A stretch of DNA of 64,000 nucleotides from assembly GCA_016870155.1 (NCBI GenBank), contig VGCE01000001.1, positions 332,001 through 396,000 of the forward strand, given 5' to 3'. Made by a program: the position numbers and the translations under genes. This stretch comes from Actinomycetota bacterium. Lineage in GTDB: Bacteria > Actinomycetota > Thermoleophilia > Miltoncostaeales > Miltoncostaeaceae. Each line of letters begins with the position of its first letter. Position 1 is the stretch's first letter. The notes beneath the pieces are model-generated. The model worked only from the letters and a program-made list of their open reading frames with translations. It was not told the DNA's origin and ran no database searches. Shown here piece after piece: positions 1 to 8,024 of this stretch.

Positions 1-580
1 TGCCGTCATCGGGCTGGCGCTGGCGATCGCCATCGGCAGCGCGCTCGCCTACCTGGTGGCCCGCAGCCGGGTGGCATGGCTCGCCGTGTACCCGTGGGTG
101 ATCGTGAGCCAGGTGATCCCCCTGGTGGCGCTGGCGCCGCTGCTGGTGCTGTGGTTCCCACCGTTCGTGGCCATCCTGGTGCTCGCGCTGCTCATGAGCA
201 TCTTCCCCGTGGTGGTGGCGGGCGTTGACGGCCTGCGCGGCACCGACCGCGACCTGCTGCGCGCCGCCCGCGGGCTGGGCGCCGACGAGGCCTGGACGTG
301 GCACCACGTGCGCATGCCCTCTGCCCTGCCCCGGCTGTTCACGGGCATGCGCCTGGCCGCGGTGTTCGTGGTGTCGGGCGCGGTGGTGGGCGAGCTCGTG
401 GCGTCCGACCGCGGGCTCGGCGCGCTCACGCGGCTCACCGCCGGGCAGTTCGAGACCCCCATCACCTTCGCCGCAGTGATCCTGCTTGGCCTCATCGGCC
501 TCGCGCTCTTCGGCCTCGTGGCGCTCGCAGAGCGCCTCGCCATTCCCTGGACCCATCGCGCCACGCGCCGCGGCTCATGA
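1..580 (+). CDS. ABC transporter permease, partial (N-terminus outside window)
   Basis: The C-terminal part of a binding-protein-dependent inner membrane permease of the BPD_transp_1 fold. The frame is open from the first bases of the window to a TGA at 578-580, so the start lies upstream. Several hydrophobic segments alternate with a cytoplasmic EAA-type loop (LLRAARGLGADEAWTW, about 80-95 residues into the visible part) that contacts the ATPase, and a VVGELVASDRGLG segment is typical of the SsuC/ThiX/TauC permease subfamily. The solute-binding protein starts 25 nt downstream, so the two form an operon; the ATPase is probably upstream and out of view. The substrate is inferred from the binding protein (pyrimidine-type thiamine precursor), not from the permease itself. 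Confidence 0.88.
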   Translation, partial: AVIGLALAIAIGSALAYLVARSRVAWLAVYPWVIVSQVIPLVALAPLLVLWFPPFVAILVLALLMSIFPVVVAGVDGLRGTDRDLLRAARGLGADEAWTWHHVRMPSALPRLFTGMRLAAVFVVSGAVVGELVASDRGLGALTRLTAGQFETPITFAAVILLGLIGLALFGLVALAERLAIPWTHRATRRGS

Positions 581-605
581 CCCGACCACCCGACCGGAGG
601 ATTCC

Positions 606-1640
606 GTGACCCATCGATCCCGCCTCGTCGCCCTGGCAGGGGCGCTCGCCCTTGTGCCGGCCGTGCTGACCGGCTGCGGCGGCGACAGCGCATCCACCGC
701 GGCATCCACCGGCCCCACGGCCGGAGGGACGCCCGAGAAGGTGTCGCTCGTTCTCGACTGGTTCCCCAACGCCGACCACGCGGGCATCGCGGTGGCGCAG
801 GAGGAGGGGCTCGACGCGAAGGCGGGCGCCGACATCGCCACCTCGGTGCCGAGCGACCCCACCACCACGCTCACGGCCGTCGCCGCGGGCAAGAAGGACC
901 TGGGCATCACCTATGCCCCCGAGCTGCTCATCGCCCGGGCGAAGGGAGTACCCGTGAAGGCGGTAGGCGCCATCGCCCAAGTGCCGCTCAATTCCATCAT
1001 CGCGCGGTCCGACCGGGGCATCACCCGGCCGCGCGACCTGGAGGGCAAGGTAGTGGGCATCGCGGGCGTGCCCAGCGACCGCGCGCTGCTCGACACCGTG
1101 GTGGCGGCCGATGGCGGCGACCCCGCGAAGGTGCAGACCAAGGTGGTGGGCTACAGCCTGGCGCCGTCGCTGGCGGCCGGGAAGGTGGACGCCGTCATCG
1201 GCGCCTACTGGAACATCGAGGGCCCGGACCTGCGGATGAAGGACGTGCCGATCGAGATCATGAGGATCGACGACCACGGGGTGCCGCGCTACGACGAGCT
1301 GGTGGTGGTGGCATCGCAGGACGCCATCCGCGACAGGCCCGCGGCAATCCGCGCCGCGCTGGCCGGCATCGCCGCCGGCACCGAGGCGGCGGCCAAGGAC
1401 CTGGGCGGCGCGGTGATGGCCCTCGAGAAGGCCAACCCGGACATCGCCAAGGCGGTGCTGCCGGCGCAGGTGAGCGACACCATCCCCGCCCTGCTTCCCG
1501 AGGGCAGCGCCCCGCTGCACATGGATGCCGCGCAGTGGGACGCCCTCGCGGCATGGATGAAGGAGAAGGGGCTCGTGAAAGGCGACGTGTCGGGGTCGGG
1601 CGCGATCGACACCTCGCTGCTGCCGGAGGGCTCGCGATGA
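606..1640 (+). CDS. ABC transporter solute-binding lipoprotein, NMT1/THI5-like (ThiY type)
   Basis: A 344-aa periplasmic-binding-type lipoprotein for the adjacent permease. The GTG at 606 is chosen because a CGGAGG ribosome site ends 5 nt before it and the encoded N-terminus is a lipoprotein signal peptide (basic THRSR, hydrophobic core, LTGC lipobox at about residues 19-22). A low-complexity Ser/Thr/Gly linker follows. The mature domain opens with LDWFPNADHAGIAVAQE, the hallmark of NMT1/THI5-like proteins, and a GAYWNIEG segment matches the region that contacts the pyrimidine in ThiY proteins. Family knowledge points to uptake of hydroxymethylpyrimidine or N-formyl-aminopyrimidine thiamine precursors; other NMT1 members bind sulfonates or riboflavin, so the ligand is inferred. 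The stop overlaps the next start (ATGA). Confidence 0.85.
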   Translation: MTHRSRLVALAGALALVPAVLTGCGGDSASTAASTGPTAGGTPEKVSLVLDWFPNADHAGIAVAQEEGLDAKAGADIATSVPSDPTTTLTAVAAGKKDLGITYAPELLIARAKGVPVKAVGAIAQVPLNSIIARSDRGITRPRDLEGKVVGIAGVPSDRALLDTVVAADGGDPAKVQTKVVGYSLAPSLAAGKVDAVIGAYWNIEGPDLRMKDVPIEIMRIDDHGVPRYDELVVVASQDAIRDRPAAIRAALAGIAAGTEAAAKDLGGAVMALEKANPDIAKAVLPAQVSDTIPALLPEGSAPLHMDAAQWDALAAWMKEKGLVKGDVSGSGAIDTSLLPEGSR

Positions 1641-2014
1641 GCGACGCCACCGCGACGGGCGACGGCGTGTTTCCGCTCATCGTCGAGACGGGTATCGGGG
1701 TGGACCTCACCGGCGATGACGCCACCAAGGCCGCGGTGCGTGCCGTGGAGGACACCATCCGCCGCGTGCTGTTCCCCGGCATGCGCGACGTCCTGCCGGG
1801 CCGCGACCGCGCCAACATGCGCGTGGAGGCCACCATCGCGGTTCCGGGCGCCGATCGCGTGGACGTGGACGACGTGCGCGGGCGCTTCCCCTACGGGAAG
1901 GTGACCGCGCGCGCCGTGGAGGGCGGCCACCGGCAGCCCAACGGGCTGATCGGCGACGACGGCACCGAGGGAGTGATCCTCGTGGCCGTGGCCGTGATCG
2001 CCGTGGGGTGGTGA
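1637..2014 (+). CDS. Lin0512 family conserved protein
   Basis: A 125-aa protein translationally coupled to the binding-protein gene by a 4-nt ATGA overlap, which fixes its start. It matches the Lin0512 family pattern: a glycine-rich start (ETGIGVDLTGDDATKAAVRA), a central VEATIAVPGADRVD strand, an FPYGKVTARAVEGGH segment, and a C-terminal hydrophobic ILVAVAVIAVG strand. The biochemical function of this family is unknown to me. Coupling to a thiamine-precursor-like importer suggests a role in handling the imported compound, but that is inference from context only. Confidence 0.8.
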   Translation: MSDATATGDGVFPLIVETGIGVDLTGDDATKAAVRAVEDTIRRVLFPGMRDVLPGRDRANMRVEATIAVPGADRVDVDDVRGRFPYGKVTARAVEGGHRQPNGLIGDDGTEGVILVAVAVIAVGW

Positions 2015-2037
2015 CCCACAGGGGATGAGCCGAAGGC

Positions 2038-2778
2038 CTAGAGCGGCGTGCCCGACTTGAGGGTCACGCCCAGATGTTCGCGCAGCATCAGGGCGATGAG
2101 CCGCTCGGCACCCTGCGCCGAGCCCGGCGCCAGGCAGTCGGGTGCCTCGGCCAAGGGCCGCGCCAAAAGGGCCACCAGGGCGTCGGCGGCGGCGGCCTCC
2201 AGCGCCTCGGCGCCCGACCCGACGTAGCAGGCGCCGCACACCGCGCCTCCCGCCGTGGCCGAGAACCCCTCGAGCGGTGGCGGCCCGCCACACGCCGCGC
2301 ACGACGCCAGGTGCGGCACCAGCCCCGATGCGGCCAACAGCTTGGCCTGGGTGCCCAGCACGTAGGGGTCGAGCCGAGGCGCCTCATCGCGCGCCGGGGC
2401 GGCCGCGATGAGCGCCAGCGCCCGGGTGATGAGGTTGTAGGCGGCTTCGGCCTCCTCGTGCTCGGGCACCACGCGCAGGGCGGCCTCGAGCACGCACCCC
2501 GCCGCCCGCAGGCGGTAGCCGTCCATCCACAGGCCGGCGCCGGCATCGATCACCTGCGTGCCGCGCAGGGTCATGAGGTCGCCGCGGCCCTCGGCCAAGG
2601 TGGCGTGCAGACGCACCCCGGGCTGCAGGCGGCCGCCCTGCTTGGAGGTGGGCTTGCGGGCGCCCTTGGCGATGGCCGACACCCGCCCGAGGCCGGGCGT
2701 GAGCAGCGCGAGAATGGCATCGCTCTCTCCGTAGCGCAGCGTGCGCAGCACCACGGCGTCGGTATCGATGGTTGCCAC
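2038..2778 (-). CDS. recO: DNA repair protein RecO
   Basis: A 246-aa RecO, which anneals single strands and, with RecR, loads RecA in the RecFOR recombination pathway. Visible features are the N-terminal OB-fold region (VVLRTLRYGESDAILALLT, then an AKGARKP basic turn) and a helical C-terminal half carrying a zinc-type cysteine pair set, CAACGG at about residue 160 and CGACY at about residue 182. Length is normal for the family. Start is GTG at 2778. The gene is convergent with the Lin0512 gene (23 nt between stops) and divergent from the glutaredoxin gene; a weak GACACT box lies 6 nt before the start codon. Confidence 0.93.
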   Translation of the reverse strand: MATIDTDAVVLRTLRYGESDAILALLTPGLGRVSAIAKGARKPTSKQGGRLQPGVRLHATLAEGRGDLMTLRGTQVIDAGAGLWMDGYRLRAAGCVLEAALRVVPEHEEAEAAYNLITRALALIAAAPARDEAPRLDPYVLGTQAKLLAASGLVPHLASCAACGGPPPLEGFSATAGGAVCGACYVGSGAEALEAAAADALVALLARPLAEAPDCLAPGSAQGAERLIALMLREHLGVTLKSGTPL

Positions 2779-2809
2779 CGCTCAAGTGTCGCACCCGCCG
2801 CGGATCGCC

Positions 2810-2815
2810 TAGCCT
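2810..2815 (+). promoter_or_regulatory. -10-like box for the glutaredoxin gene
   Basis: TAGCCT lies 7 nt before the GTG start at 2823, so transcription starting at the usual distance would begin at or beside the start codon. No convincing -35 hexamer or ribosome site is visible. It is one of about ten such arrangements in the window. Confidence 0.5.
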
Positions 2816-2822
2816 GCGCCGC

Positions 2823-3077
2823 GTGGCTGACGTCACCGTGTACACCACCGAGTCGTGCCCGTTCTGCATGCGCGCCAAGGCGTTCCTCGACCAGCGCGGC
2901 GTGCCGTACGAGGAGATCTTCATCTCGCGTACCGACCATGCAGCGCGCGAGCGCCTCGTGGCCGAGACCGGCGGCTACACCTTCCCGCAGATCATCATCG
3001 ACGGCCGCAACATCGGCGGCTGGGACCAGCTCTCAGCGCTCGACACGGCCGGCGAGCTGGACGCCCTGCTGGCCTAG
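2823..3077 (+). CDS. glutaredoxin (GrxC-type)
   Basis: An 84-aa glutaredoxin, a small cytosolic thiol-disulfide oxidoreductase. It shows the CPFC active site (residues 12-15) after a first beta strand (VTVYTTES), a TFPQIIIDG cis-proline region and a GGWDQLSALDTAG glutathione-binding loop. In high-GC actinobacteria such proteins may use mycothiol as well as glutathione; the sequence does not tell. Start at GTG 2823 gives the family-typical length and sits 7 nt after a TAGCCT box with no ribosome site. Divergent from recO, convergent with the P1 peptidase gene. Confidence 0.93.
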   Translation: MADVTVYTTESCPFCMRAKAFLDQRGVPYEEIFISRTDHAARERLVAETGGYTFPQIIIDGRNIGGWDQLSALDTAGELDALLA

Positions 3078-3092
3078 CGACCCCCCGCGGGG

Positions 3093-4049
3093 CTACCGCC
3101 CGAGCAGGTCGCTGGCCGTGGGCACTCCACGTACCGACGTAGCGCTGCGCACGGCGTCTCGGGCGGCGGCGGCCGCCATCTCCGCGGCGGCGTTGCCCGC
3201 CACCACGGGGTTCGCCTGGGACGTGCCCGTGGACACCGCGAACGCGATATCGCCATCCAGCGCCGTGCCGTAGGGGGCGATCGCCCGCGCAAGGCCCGCA
3301 TGCGCCTGGCGCGCGAGGTGGGTGCAGCCGGGCTTGTCGAAAGCGGCGTCGGTGGCCATCACGCACAGCGTGGTGTTGCCCATGTCGGCCAGCCGCGGGT
3401 GGCGGGCCTGGCCGTCCAGCATCTCGCGGCGGGAATCCACGAACCCGCGTCCATCTTCGAAGGCGCCGGCGATCACCTGGCCATCCTCGCCCAGCACGTC
3501 GCCGAAGGCGTTCACCGCCACCAGCGCGGCCACCGTGGCGCCCCCCTCCAGCCGCACGCTGGCGCTGCCGATGCCGCCCTTGCACCAGTGATCGCGGCCG
3601 TGGCACTTACCCACCGTGGCGCCGGTGCCCGCGCCCACGCTGCCCACCGCGTGCGGGCCGTCGGTGGCCGCCTCGGCCGCCAGGCGCCCCTCGGCCGCGC
3701 CGGGGCGCCGCGCGTTGCCGGTGATTCCCAGGTCGAACAGCGACGCCGCGCACACGATCGGTACCACCGCAATGCCGGTGTCCACGCCCAGGCCCTGCTC
3801 CTCGCACCAGGCCATCACGCCCGATGCGGCATCGAGCCCGAAGGCGCTGCCGCCCGAGAGCACGATGGCCGACACCACGGCGACGGTGGCCTCCGGGCGC
3901 AGCAGGTCGGTCTCGCGCGAGGCGGGGCCGCCGCCGCGCACGTCCACCCCGCCGCAGGTCCCCGGCGGCATGATGATCGCCGTGCAGCCCGTGCCGGCGT
4001 CGGCGTCGGTCCAGTGCCCCACCCGGATGCCCGGGACGTCGGTCAGCAT
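3093..4049 (-). CDS. P1 family peptidase / Ntn hydrolase (NylC/DmpA-like)
   Basis: A 318-aa member of the P1 (DmpA/NylC) family of self-processing N-terminal nucleophile hydrolases, which act as aminopeptidases or amidases. The motif DMGNTTLCV places Asn225-Thr226 at the expected autocleavage site, where the Thr becomes the nucleophile, as in NylC. A GSVGAGTGATVGK glycine loop, GGIGSAS and a C-terminal STGTSQANPVV segment also fit the family. The ATG at 4049 overlaps the fpg stop region by 7 nt, so the gene is translationally linked to fpg. The physiological substrate cannot be deduced. Its position behind a DNA glycosylase gene is probably just operon order. Confidence 0.85.
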   Translation of the reverse strand: MLTDVPGIRVGHWTDADAGTGCTAIIMPPGTCGGVDVRGGGPASRETDLLRPEATVAVVSAIVLSGGSAFGLDAASGVMAWCEEQGLGVDTGIAVVPIVCAASLFDLGITGNARRPGAAEGRLAAEAATDGPHAVGSVGAGTGATVGKCHGRDHWCKGGIGSASVRLEGGATVAALVAVNAFGDVLGEDGQVIAGAFEDGRGFVDSRREMLDGQARHPRLADMGNTTLCVMATDAAFDKPGCTHLARQAHAGLARAIAPYGTALDGDIAFAVSTGTSQANPVVAGNAAAEMAAAAARDAVRSATSVRGVPTASDLLGR

Positions 4050-4894
4050 GCAACCTCCACCTCGAGCGGCTGGCACCGCGGGCACCAGTAGGTGCCCCGC
4101 TGCGCCACCACGCCCTTCTCGATCGTGGTGCGGCAGCGAGGGCACGGCTCGCCCTGCCGCCGGTGGACGAGGAAGAGGTCCTGCATGCCGCCCCGTCCAC
4201 CATGGGCGTCACGGTAGCGATCGAACGACGCGCCCCCCACCGAGATGCCCATGCGCAGGCGGTCGCGTATGGCGCGGTGCAGGCGGCGCACCTCGGCCTG
4301 CGACAGCGATCCGCCGGGGCGCCGCGGGTGCACCCGCGCGCGGAAGAGCGCCTCGTCGGCGTAGATGTTGCCCACGCCGGCCAGGATGCGCTGGTCGAGG
4401 ATGAGCGCCTTGATGGCGGCGGTGCGCCGCTCGAGCGATGCCCCCAGGCGGCGCGCGGTGAATCCCGCCGACATGGCATCCACGCCCGTGCGCCTGCCCC
4501 ACACGCGGTTTCGCGCCGACCTGCCCGCGGGCAGGAACCACGCCCGCCCGAAGCGGCGGGAGTCGGCAAAGGTGAGCACCGATCCGTCGTCCATGCCGAG
4601 CACGGCGCGGGCGTAGGGCGTGGGGTCGTCCGGCTCGCCGGGCGTCCACAGCAGCTGGCCGGTCATGCGCAGGTGCAGCGCCAGGGCCTCGCCGTCGTCG
4701 AACTCGATGAACAGGTACTTGCCCGTGCGCCGCAGTTCGCGCACCGCGCGTCCCGACAGCCGGCGCTCGAACGACGCAGGGTCCTCCGGGTCCACCAGCA
4801 GGGGGTCGAGCACCTGCACCGTCGAGATCGTGCGCCCGTCGAGGTGATCGGACAGCTGCCGGCGGATGGTCTCCACCTCGGGGAGCTCGGGCAT
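4043..4894 (-). CDS. fpg: formamidopyrimidine-DNA glycosylase (Fpg/MutM)
   Basis: A 283-aa bifunctional glycosylase/AP lyase that removes 8-oxoguanine and formamidopyrimidines from DNA. The N-terminus is the catalytic PELPEVE sequence, with Pro2 and Glu3 as the Schiff-base and acid residues. TGKYLF carries the conserved lysine, the helix-two-turn-helix includes ILAGVGNIYADEALF, and a C-terminal zinc finger shows CPRC...CPRC. Start ATG 4894 is dictated by the need for Pro2. Its stop overlaps the P1 peptidase start, and its start abuts the stop of the upstream thymidine phosphorylase homologue (1-nt overlap), so the three genes form one minus-strand transcript. Confidence 0.96.
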   Translation of the reverse strand: MPELPEVETIRRQLSDHLDGRTISTVQVLDPLLVDPEDPASFERRLSGRAVRELRRTGKYLFIEFDDGEALALHLRMTGQLLWTPGEPDDPTPYARAVLGMDDGSVLTFADSRRFGRAWFLPAGRSARNRVWGRRTGVDAMSAGFTARRLGASLERRTAAIKALILDQRILAGVGNIYADEALFRARVHPRRPGGSLSQAEVRRLHRAIRDRLRMGISVGGASFDRYRDAHGGRGGMQDLFLVHRRQGEPCPRCRTTIEKGVVAQRGTYWCPRCQPLEVEVAC

Positions 4895-6156
4895 CAGTCG
4901 CCCACCGTGATGGCTGCGCTCACCATCTCCACCGCGCGGTCCACCAGCCACTGGTCCGACCCATGCACGATCGCCGCCACGTCTCCCTCGGTTACGGTGC
5001 TGCCCACGCGCGCCATGACCTCCACCCCGCACAGGGGATCGATGACCTGGCCGGGGTCCAGGCGGCCCGCGCCCAGCCAACGCGCTGCGGCGCCGATGCG
5101 CCCGGCATCGACCGCGATCACGGTGCCGGCTGTGCTCGCGAGCACCGTGGCGCATATCGCGGCCCGGGGGAGCAGGTCGGCATGCCCCACCACGGCCGCA
5201 TCGCCGCCCTGTCCGGCCACCCACCGCTCGGCCACGGCGGCGGCCCGGCCATCGCCCAGCATGCGGCGCACCGAATCGGCATCGCCCCCGGCCCCTGCGG
5301 CCCCCAGCGCCGCGGCGGCGAGCGCGGAGGCGGCGTCGGCCAGTCGGGCGTCGCCCTCGCCCCGGAGCACGGCGAATGCCTCGCGCACCTCCAGCACGTG
5401 CCCGGCCACCCCGCCCATGGGCTCGGAACGCTCCGACGCCACCGCGGCCACCGTGCGATTCCACTCCCCCCCGAGGCGCGTCGCGAGGTCGCAGGCGGCG
5501 CGGGCGTGATCCATGTCGGGCAGCAGCGCGCCGGAGCCCCCGGGGATCTCCACGGCGATCGCCCTGGCCCCGCCGCTGATGCCGCGGGCGGCGGCGGCGA
5601 TGGCCACCATGGCATCGCCCTCGGCAGTCGCGGTGCCGTCACGCAGGGATGCCAGGCGGCGCTCCTCGGGCACCAGCCGCTCGCCGGGCTCCGCAATCAC
5701 CATTCCGGCGTCGCGCGCCTGCAACACCCATTGCTCCACGCCCAGCTCCGCGCGCACCCCGGGGATGGCCTCGATGGCATCGAGCACCCCGCTCACGTGG
5801 GCGATCGCTCGAGCGCCCGTGGACGCCACGATCACGCCCCCCGCTGCGGCGAGGCACGACGCCGCGATCACCAAGGAGGAATCGCCCACGCCCCCTGCGC
5901 TGCGAATGTCCACCGTCGGGCCCAATCGCGCGAGCTCAAGGCGATCACCGCCTGCGAGCAGCGCCCGCACCACGGCCAGCGAGGCCTCGTACGGCACCCC
6001 GCGAAGGCCCGCCGTGGCGCACCACGCGGCCATCTGCGCGTCCGATGCGGCACCGGTTGTCCAGGCGTTGACGAGGGCGGCGACATCGGCGGGATCCACC
6101 GATTCGCCGCGCCTCGTGCGCTCCAGGACCTCGAGTGTGGGCAGCGGAACCTCCAT
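4894..6156 (-). CDS. thymidine/pyrimidine-nucleoside phosphorylase homologue lacking catalytic residues
   Basis: A 420-aa protein of the glycosyltransferase-3 (DeoA/Pdp) fold. The overall pattern is clear: N-terminal helical domain, GGVGD phosphate loop at 88-92, LRDGTATA near 171-178 and a GGSGALL turn at 206-212. But residues known to be essential in DeoA are changed. The Lys-His-Ser of DKHSTGGVGD reads Ile84-Arg85-Ser86, the loop MSGRGLGHTGGT is not preserved, and the Ser and Lys of the SxxxK motif align with Ala187 and Arg191; only the Arg (172) is kept. It may be a pseudoenzyme or a family member with another substrate. ATG 6156 is preferred over an in-frame TTG at 6174 because TAGCGT lies 8 nt upstream and the protein then begins like the family. 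Confidence 0.75.
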   Translation of the reverse strand: MEVPLPTLEVLERTRRGESVDPADVAALVNAWTTGAASDAQMAAWCATAGLRGVPYEASLAVVRALLAGGDRLELARLGPTVDIRSAGGVGDSSLVIAASCLAAAGGVIVASTGARAIAHVSGVLDAIEAIPGVRAELGVEQWVLQARDAGMVIAEPGERLVPEERRLASLRDGTATAEGDAMVAIAAAARGISGGARAIAVEIPGGSGALLPDMDHARAACDLATRLGGEWNRTVAAVASERSEPMGGVAGHVLEVREAFAVLRGEGDARLADAASALAAAALGAAGAGGDADSVRRMLGDGRAAAVAERWVAGQGGDAAVVGHADLLPRAAICATVLASTAGTVIAVDAGRIGAAARWLGAGRLDPGQVIDPLCGVEVMARVGSTVTEGDVAAIVHGSDQWLVDRAVEMVSAAITVGD

Positions 6157-6164
6157 CAGCGGCG

Positions 6165-6187
6165 ACGCTAGCAAGGGCTGATATGGT
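6165..6187. promoter_or_regulatory. divergent -10 boxes between the DeoA-like and PDZ/TPR genes
   Basis: On the minus strand TAGCGT (6170-6165) precedes ATG 6156 by 8 nt. On the plus strand TATGGT (6182-6187) precedes ATG 6195 by 7 nt. Both genes can therefore be expressed as leaderless transcripts from a 38-nt divergent intergenic region; neither start has a ribosome site. No clear -35 elements are seen. Confidence 0.55.
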
Positions 6188-6194
6188 CATTCTC

Positions 6195-7589
6195 ATGCGT
6201 CGAACAGCCCTTCTGGCTGTGCCCCTGACCATGGCCGCGCTCGTCGTGCCCCCGTGGGCCGCAGCGCAGCAGTCACAGGGCACCACGACAAGCGGCACGA
6301 CCCCCACCACCACGGGGACGACCACGCCGACCACCTCGATCCCGGCATACACGGGGCCGCCGAGGATCTCGGGCCTGCGCCTGCGCAACGTCGTCACGGC
6401 TCAGCAGGGGCACGCGCGCTTCATGCTCGGCCTCACGTCGGCGGGTCCGGCCACCTTCACCGTGAAGATCACGAGCCTGAAGGACAAGAAGGTCGTGCGC
6501 ACCATCACCAGCGCCACCGATGAGCCCGGCAGGCAGGTGTGGTTCCTCGTGCAGGCGGTCAACGACCAGGGCTACCAGCTGCCGAGCGGCCCCTACTCGG
6601 TCGTCGTGAGCGCCACCGATTCGCAGGGCCGCACCGCGAAGGTGCTCAAGAAGAGCATCAAGCTCGAGCTCACCCCGCCCCGCGGGCGCCTCGACGGCTT
6701 CACGGTGCCCAACCTGCCCGCCATCGCGCGCCAGCTGAAGATCCCCGGGGGCGGGCAGCTGGTCACGGCGCTCGGTCCCAAGGGCGTGCTCGTCACCGCC
6801 GGCCTCCGCCGCGGCGACGTCATCACCAAGCTCAACAGCCTCGACGTGACCACCCCTGGGCAGTGGACCGCCGCGCTCAAGGCCCTGCCGGCCGACACCG
6901 CGGTGCCCGTCGAGTTCCGCCGCGGCGCCGAGGTGCGCACCGGCATGATCTCGGTGCCCGCCGACTGGAACCCGGCACCGAGCTACGAGAAGACCTTCCC
7001 TGTGCTCGTCAAGCGCAACCCGGGCAAGCTGGGGTTCCTGCTCGCGGCCGCACGTGACCGCATCGACGCCGGCAAGCCCGACGACGCCCAGAAGCTGCTC
7101 GACAAGTGGCCGCAGGGACTCAGGACCACCGGCATCGGCCAGATGCTGCAGGGGGAGATCCTCCTCGACAAGGACGACCTCAAGGGTGCCCTCGCCGCGT
7201 ACAACCGCGCCGTCAAGGCCGATCCCAACCTGGCGCCGGCGCTCCTCGGCCAGGGCCTCGTGCTCTCGCGCCTCGACCGCACCGCCGAGGCCGTTCCGGC
7301 CTTCCAGGCCGCTGTCACGGGCGACATCGGCAATGCGATCGCCCAGGCGTTCCTCGCCTACGCGCTCATCGCCACCGACCAGTTCGACCCGGCTATCGCG
7401 GCCGCCACCGAGGCCGTGCGCCTCGACCCGAAGTACGAGGATGGCTACATCGCCCTCGGCCTCGCCCTCATCGCCACCGACCAGAAGGCCAAGGGCGTCG
7501 CGGAGCTCAAGAAGGGGCTCCTCCTCATGTCGGACCAGAAGCGCGCCGACCAGCTCATCGCCGAGAACCTCAAGCCGAATCACCCCTAG
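6195..7589 (+). CDS. secreted PDZ and TPR repeat protein
   Basis: A 464-aa exported protein. The signal peptide is RRTALL plus a hydrophobic core ending PPWAAAQQ (cleavage near residue 24), then a Thr/Gly/Pro linker (about 28-50). An Ig-like beta domain (about 55-140; ATFTVKITSLKDKKVVRTI) is followed by a PDZ domain (about 175-255; LVTAGLRRGDVITKLNSLDV is the ligand-loop region) and TPR units (about 275-450; KGALAAYNRAVKADPNLAPAL). This architecture suggests a periplasmic or cell-surface scaffold that binds peptides or protein partners; no catalytic domain is present. ATG 6195 is favoured over ATG 6183 because of the -10 spacing and because it starts directly with the basic signal-peptide n-region. 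Confidence 0.8.
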   Translation: MRRTALLAVPLTMAALVVPPWAAAQQSQGTTTSGTTPTTTGTTTPTTSIPAYTGPPRISGLRLRNVVTAQQGHARFMLGLTSAGPATFTVKITSLKDKKVVRTITSATDEPGRQVWFLVQAVNDQGYQLPSGPYSVVVSATDSQGRTAKVLKKSIKLELTPPRGRLDGFTVPNLPAIARQLKIPGGGQLVTALGPKGVLVTAGLRRGDVITKLNSLDVTTPGQWTAALKALPADTAVPVEFRRGAEVRTGMISVPADWNPAPSYEKTFPVLVKRNPGKLGFLLAAARDRIDAGKPDDAQKLLDKWPQGLRTTGIGQMLQGEILLDKDDLKGALAAYNRAVKADPNLAPALLGQGLVLSRLDRTAEAVPAFQAAVTGDIGNAIAQAFLAYALIATDQFDPAIAAATEAVRLDPKYEDGYIALGLALIATDQKAKGVAELKKGLLLMSDQKRADQLIAENLKPNHP

Positions 7590-7605
7590 TTAGGCCACCT
7601 CCGGA

Positions 7606-7632
7606 CCCCACGGGTGCCTGTCGGCACCGGGG
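7606..7632 (+). terminator. hairpin after the PDZ/TPR gene
   Basis: GGTGCC-TGTC-GGCACC (7613-7628) extended by CCCC/GGGG flanks, starting 17 nt after the stop codon. There is no T-tract, as is common in GC-rich genomes, so it is called as a probable intrinsic or Rho-assisted terminator. Confidence 0.5.
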
Positions 7633-7637
7633 CGCAT

Positions 7638-7746
7638 CCCGGAGCAGCGCTCCACCGGAGATCCTGGCGCATGCCGCAGGGGGCGACGAACCCCCGCGGA
7701 CTACCGCAGCGGGTCCGGGAGTGCGCTGCTCCGGGCTGCGGCCCGG
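7638..7746. repeat. long imperfect inverted repeat with nested hairpins between convergent genes
   Basis: The arms CCCGGAGCAGCGCTCC (7638-7653) and its complement (7718-7735, with a 2-nt bulge) enclose a second hairpin, GGGGG-CGACGAA-CCCCC (7679-7695). A third hairpin, CCGGGC-TGCG-GCCCGG (7731-7746), uses bases of the outer right arm, so the two folds are mutually exclusive. It may be a bidirectional terminator for the convergent genes at 7589 and 7749 or a roughly 100-nt structured RNA. It carries no recognisable SRP, tmRNA or tRNA signature. Confidence 0.5.
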
Positions 7747-7748
7747 GG

Positions 7749-8024
7749 CTACAGCTCGCCCGTGGGCTCCGCTTCCTCTTCGTCTTCCCAGCGGCGCCGG
7801 CGGGGGCCGCGGCCGCCCATCTGCACGTAGAGGACGACGCTCACGATGCCGATGATGAGCCCGACCCAGAACTGCCACATGCCGAGCGGATTGCCGCTGA
7901 AGATGCCGAACAGCAGGAGGACGGCGATGTCGATGACGAGCGCGATCAGGCGCTGGCGCGGCGGGGCGAGCTGCACCACCCACGGCGCCGCGATCGAGAT
8001 GATGAGGAGCAGAATCGAGCTCAT
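7749..8024 (-). CDS. small two-to-three-segment membrane protein
   Basis: A 91-aa protein with an N-terminal hydrophobic segment (SILLLIISIAAPWVVQL), a second (IALVIDIAVLLLFGIF), a third (FWVGLIIGIVSVVLYVQM), and a charged cytoplasmic tail with an arginine cluster followed by an acidic stretch (RRRRWEDEEEAE). No family is recognised. The ATG at 8024 has no strong ribosome site. It is a single gene between convergent and divergent neighbours, so context gives no function. Confidence 0.65.
   Translation of the reverse strand: MSSILLLIISIAAPWVVQLAPPRQRLIALVIDIAVLLLFGIFSGNPLGMWQFWVGLIIGIVSVVLYVQMGGRGPRRRRWEDEEEAEPTGEL

Noticed and set aside
7638-7735. SRP RNA or selenocysteine tRNA
   Set aside because: The size fits roughly, but the conserved SRP loop (GGAAG/GCAGC arrangement) and tRNA features (anticodon arm, T-loop followed directly by the acceptor) are absent.
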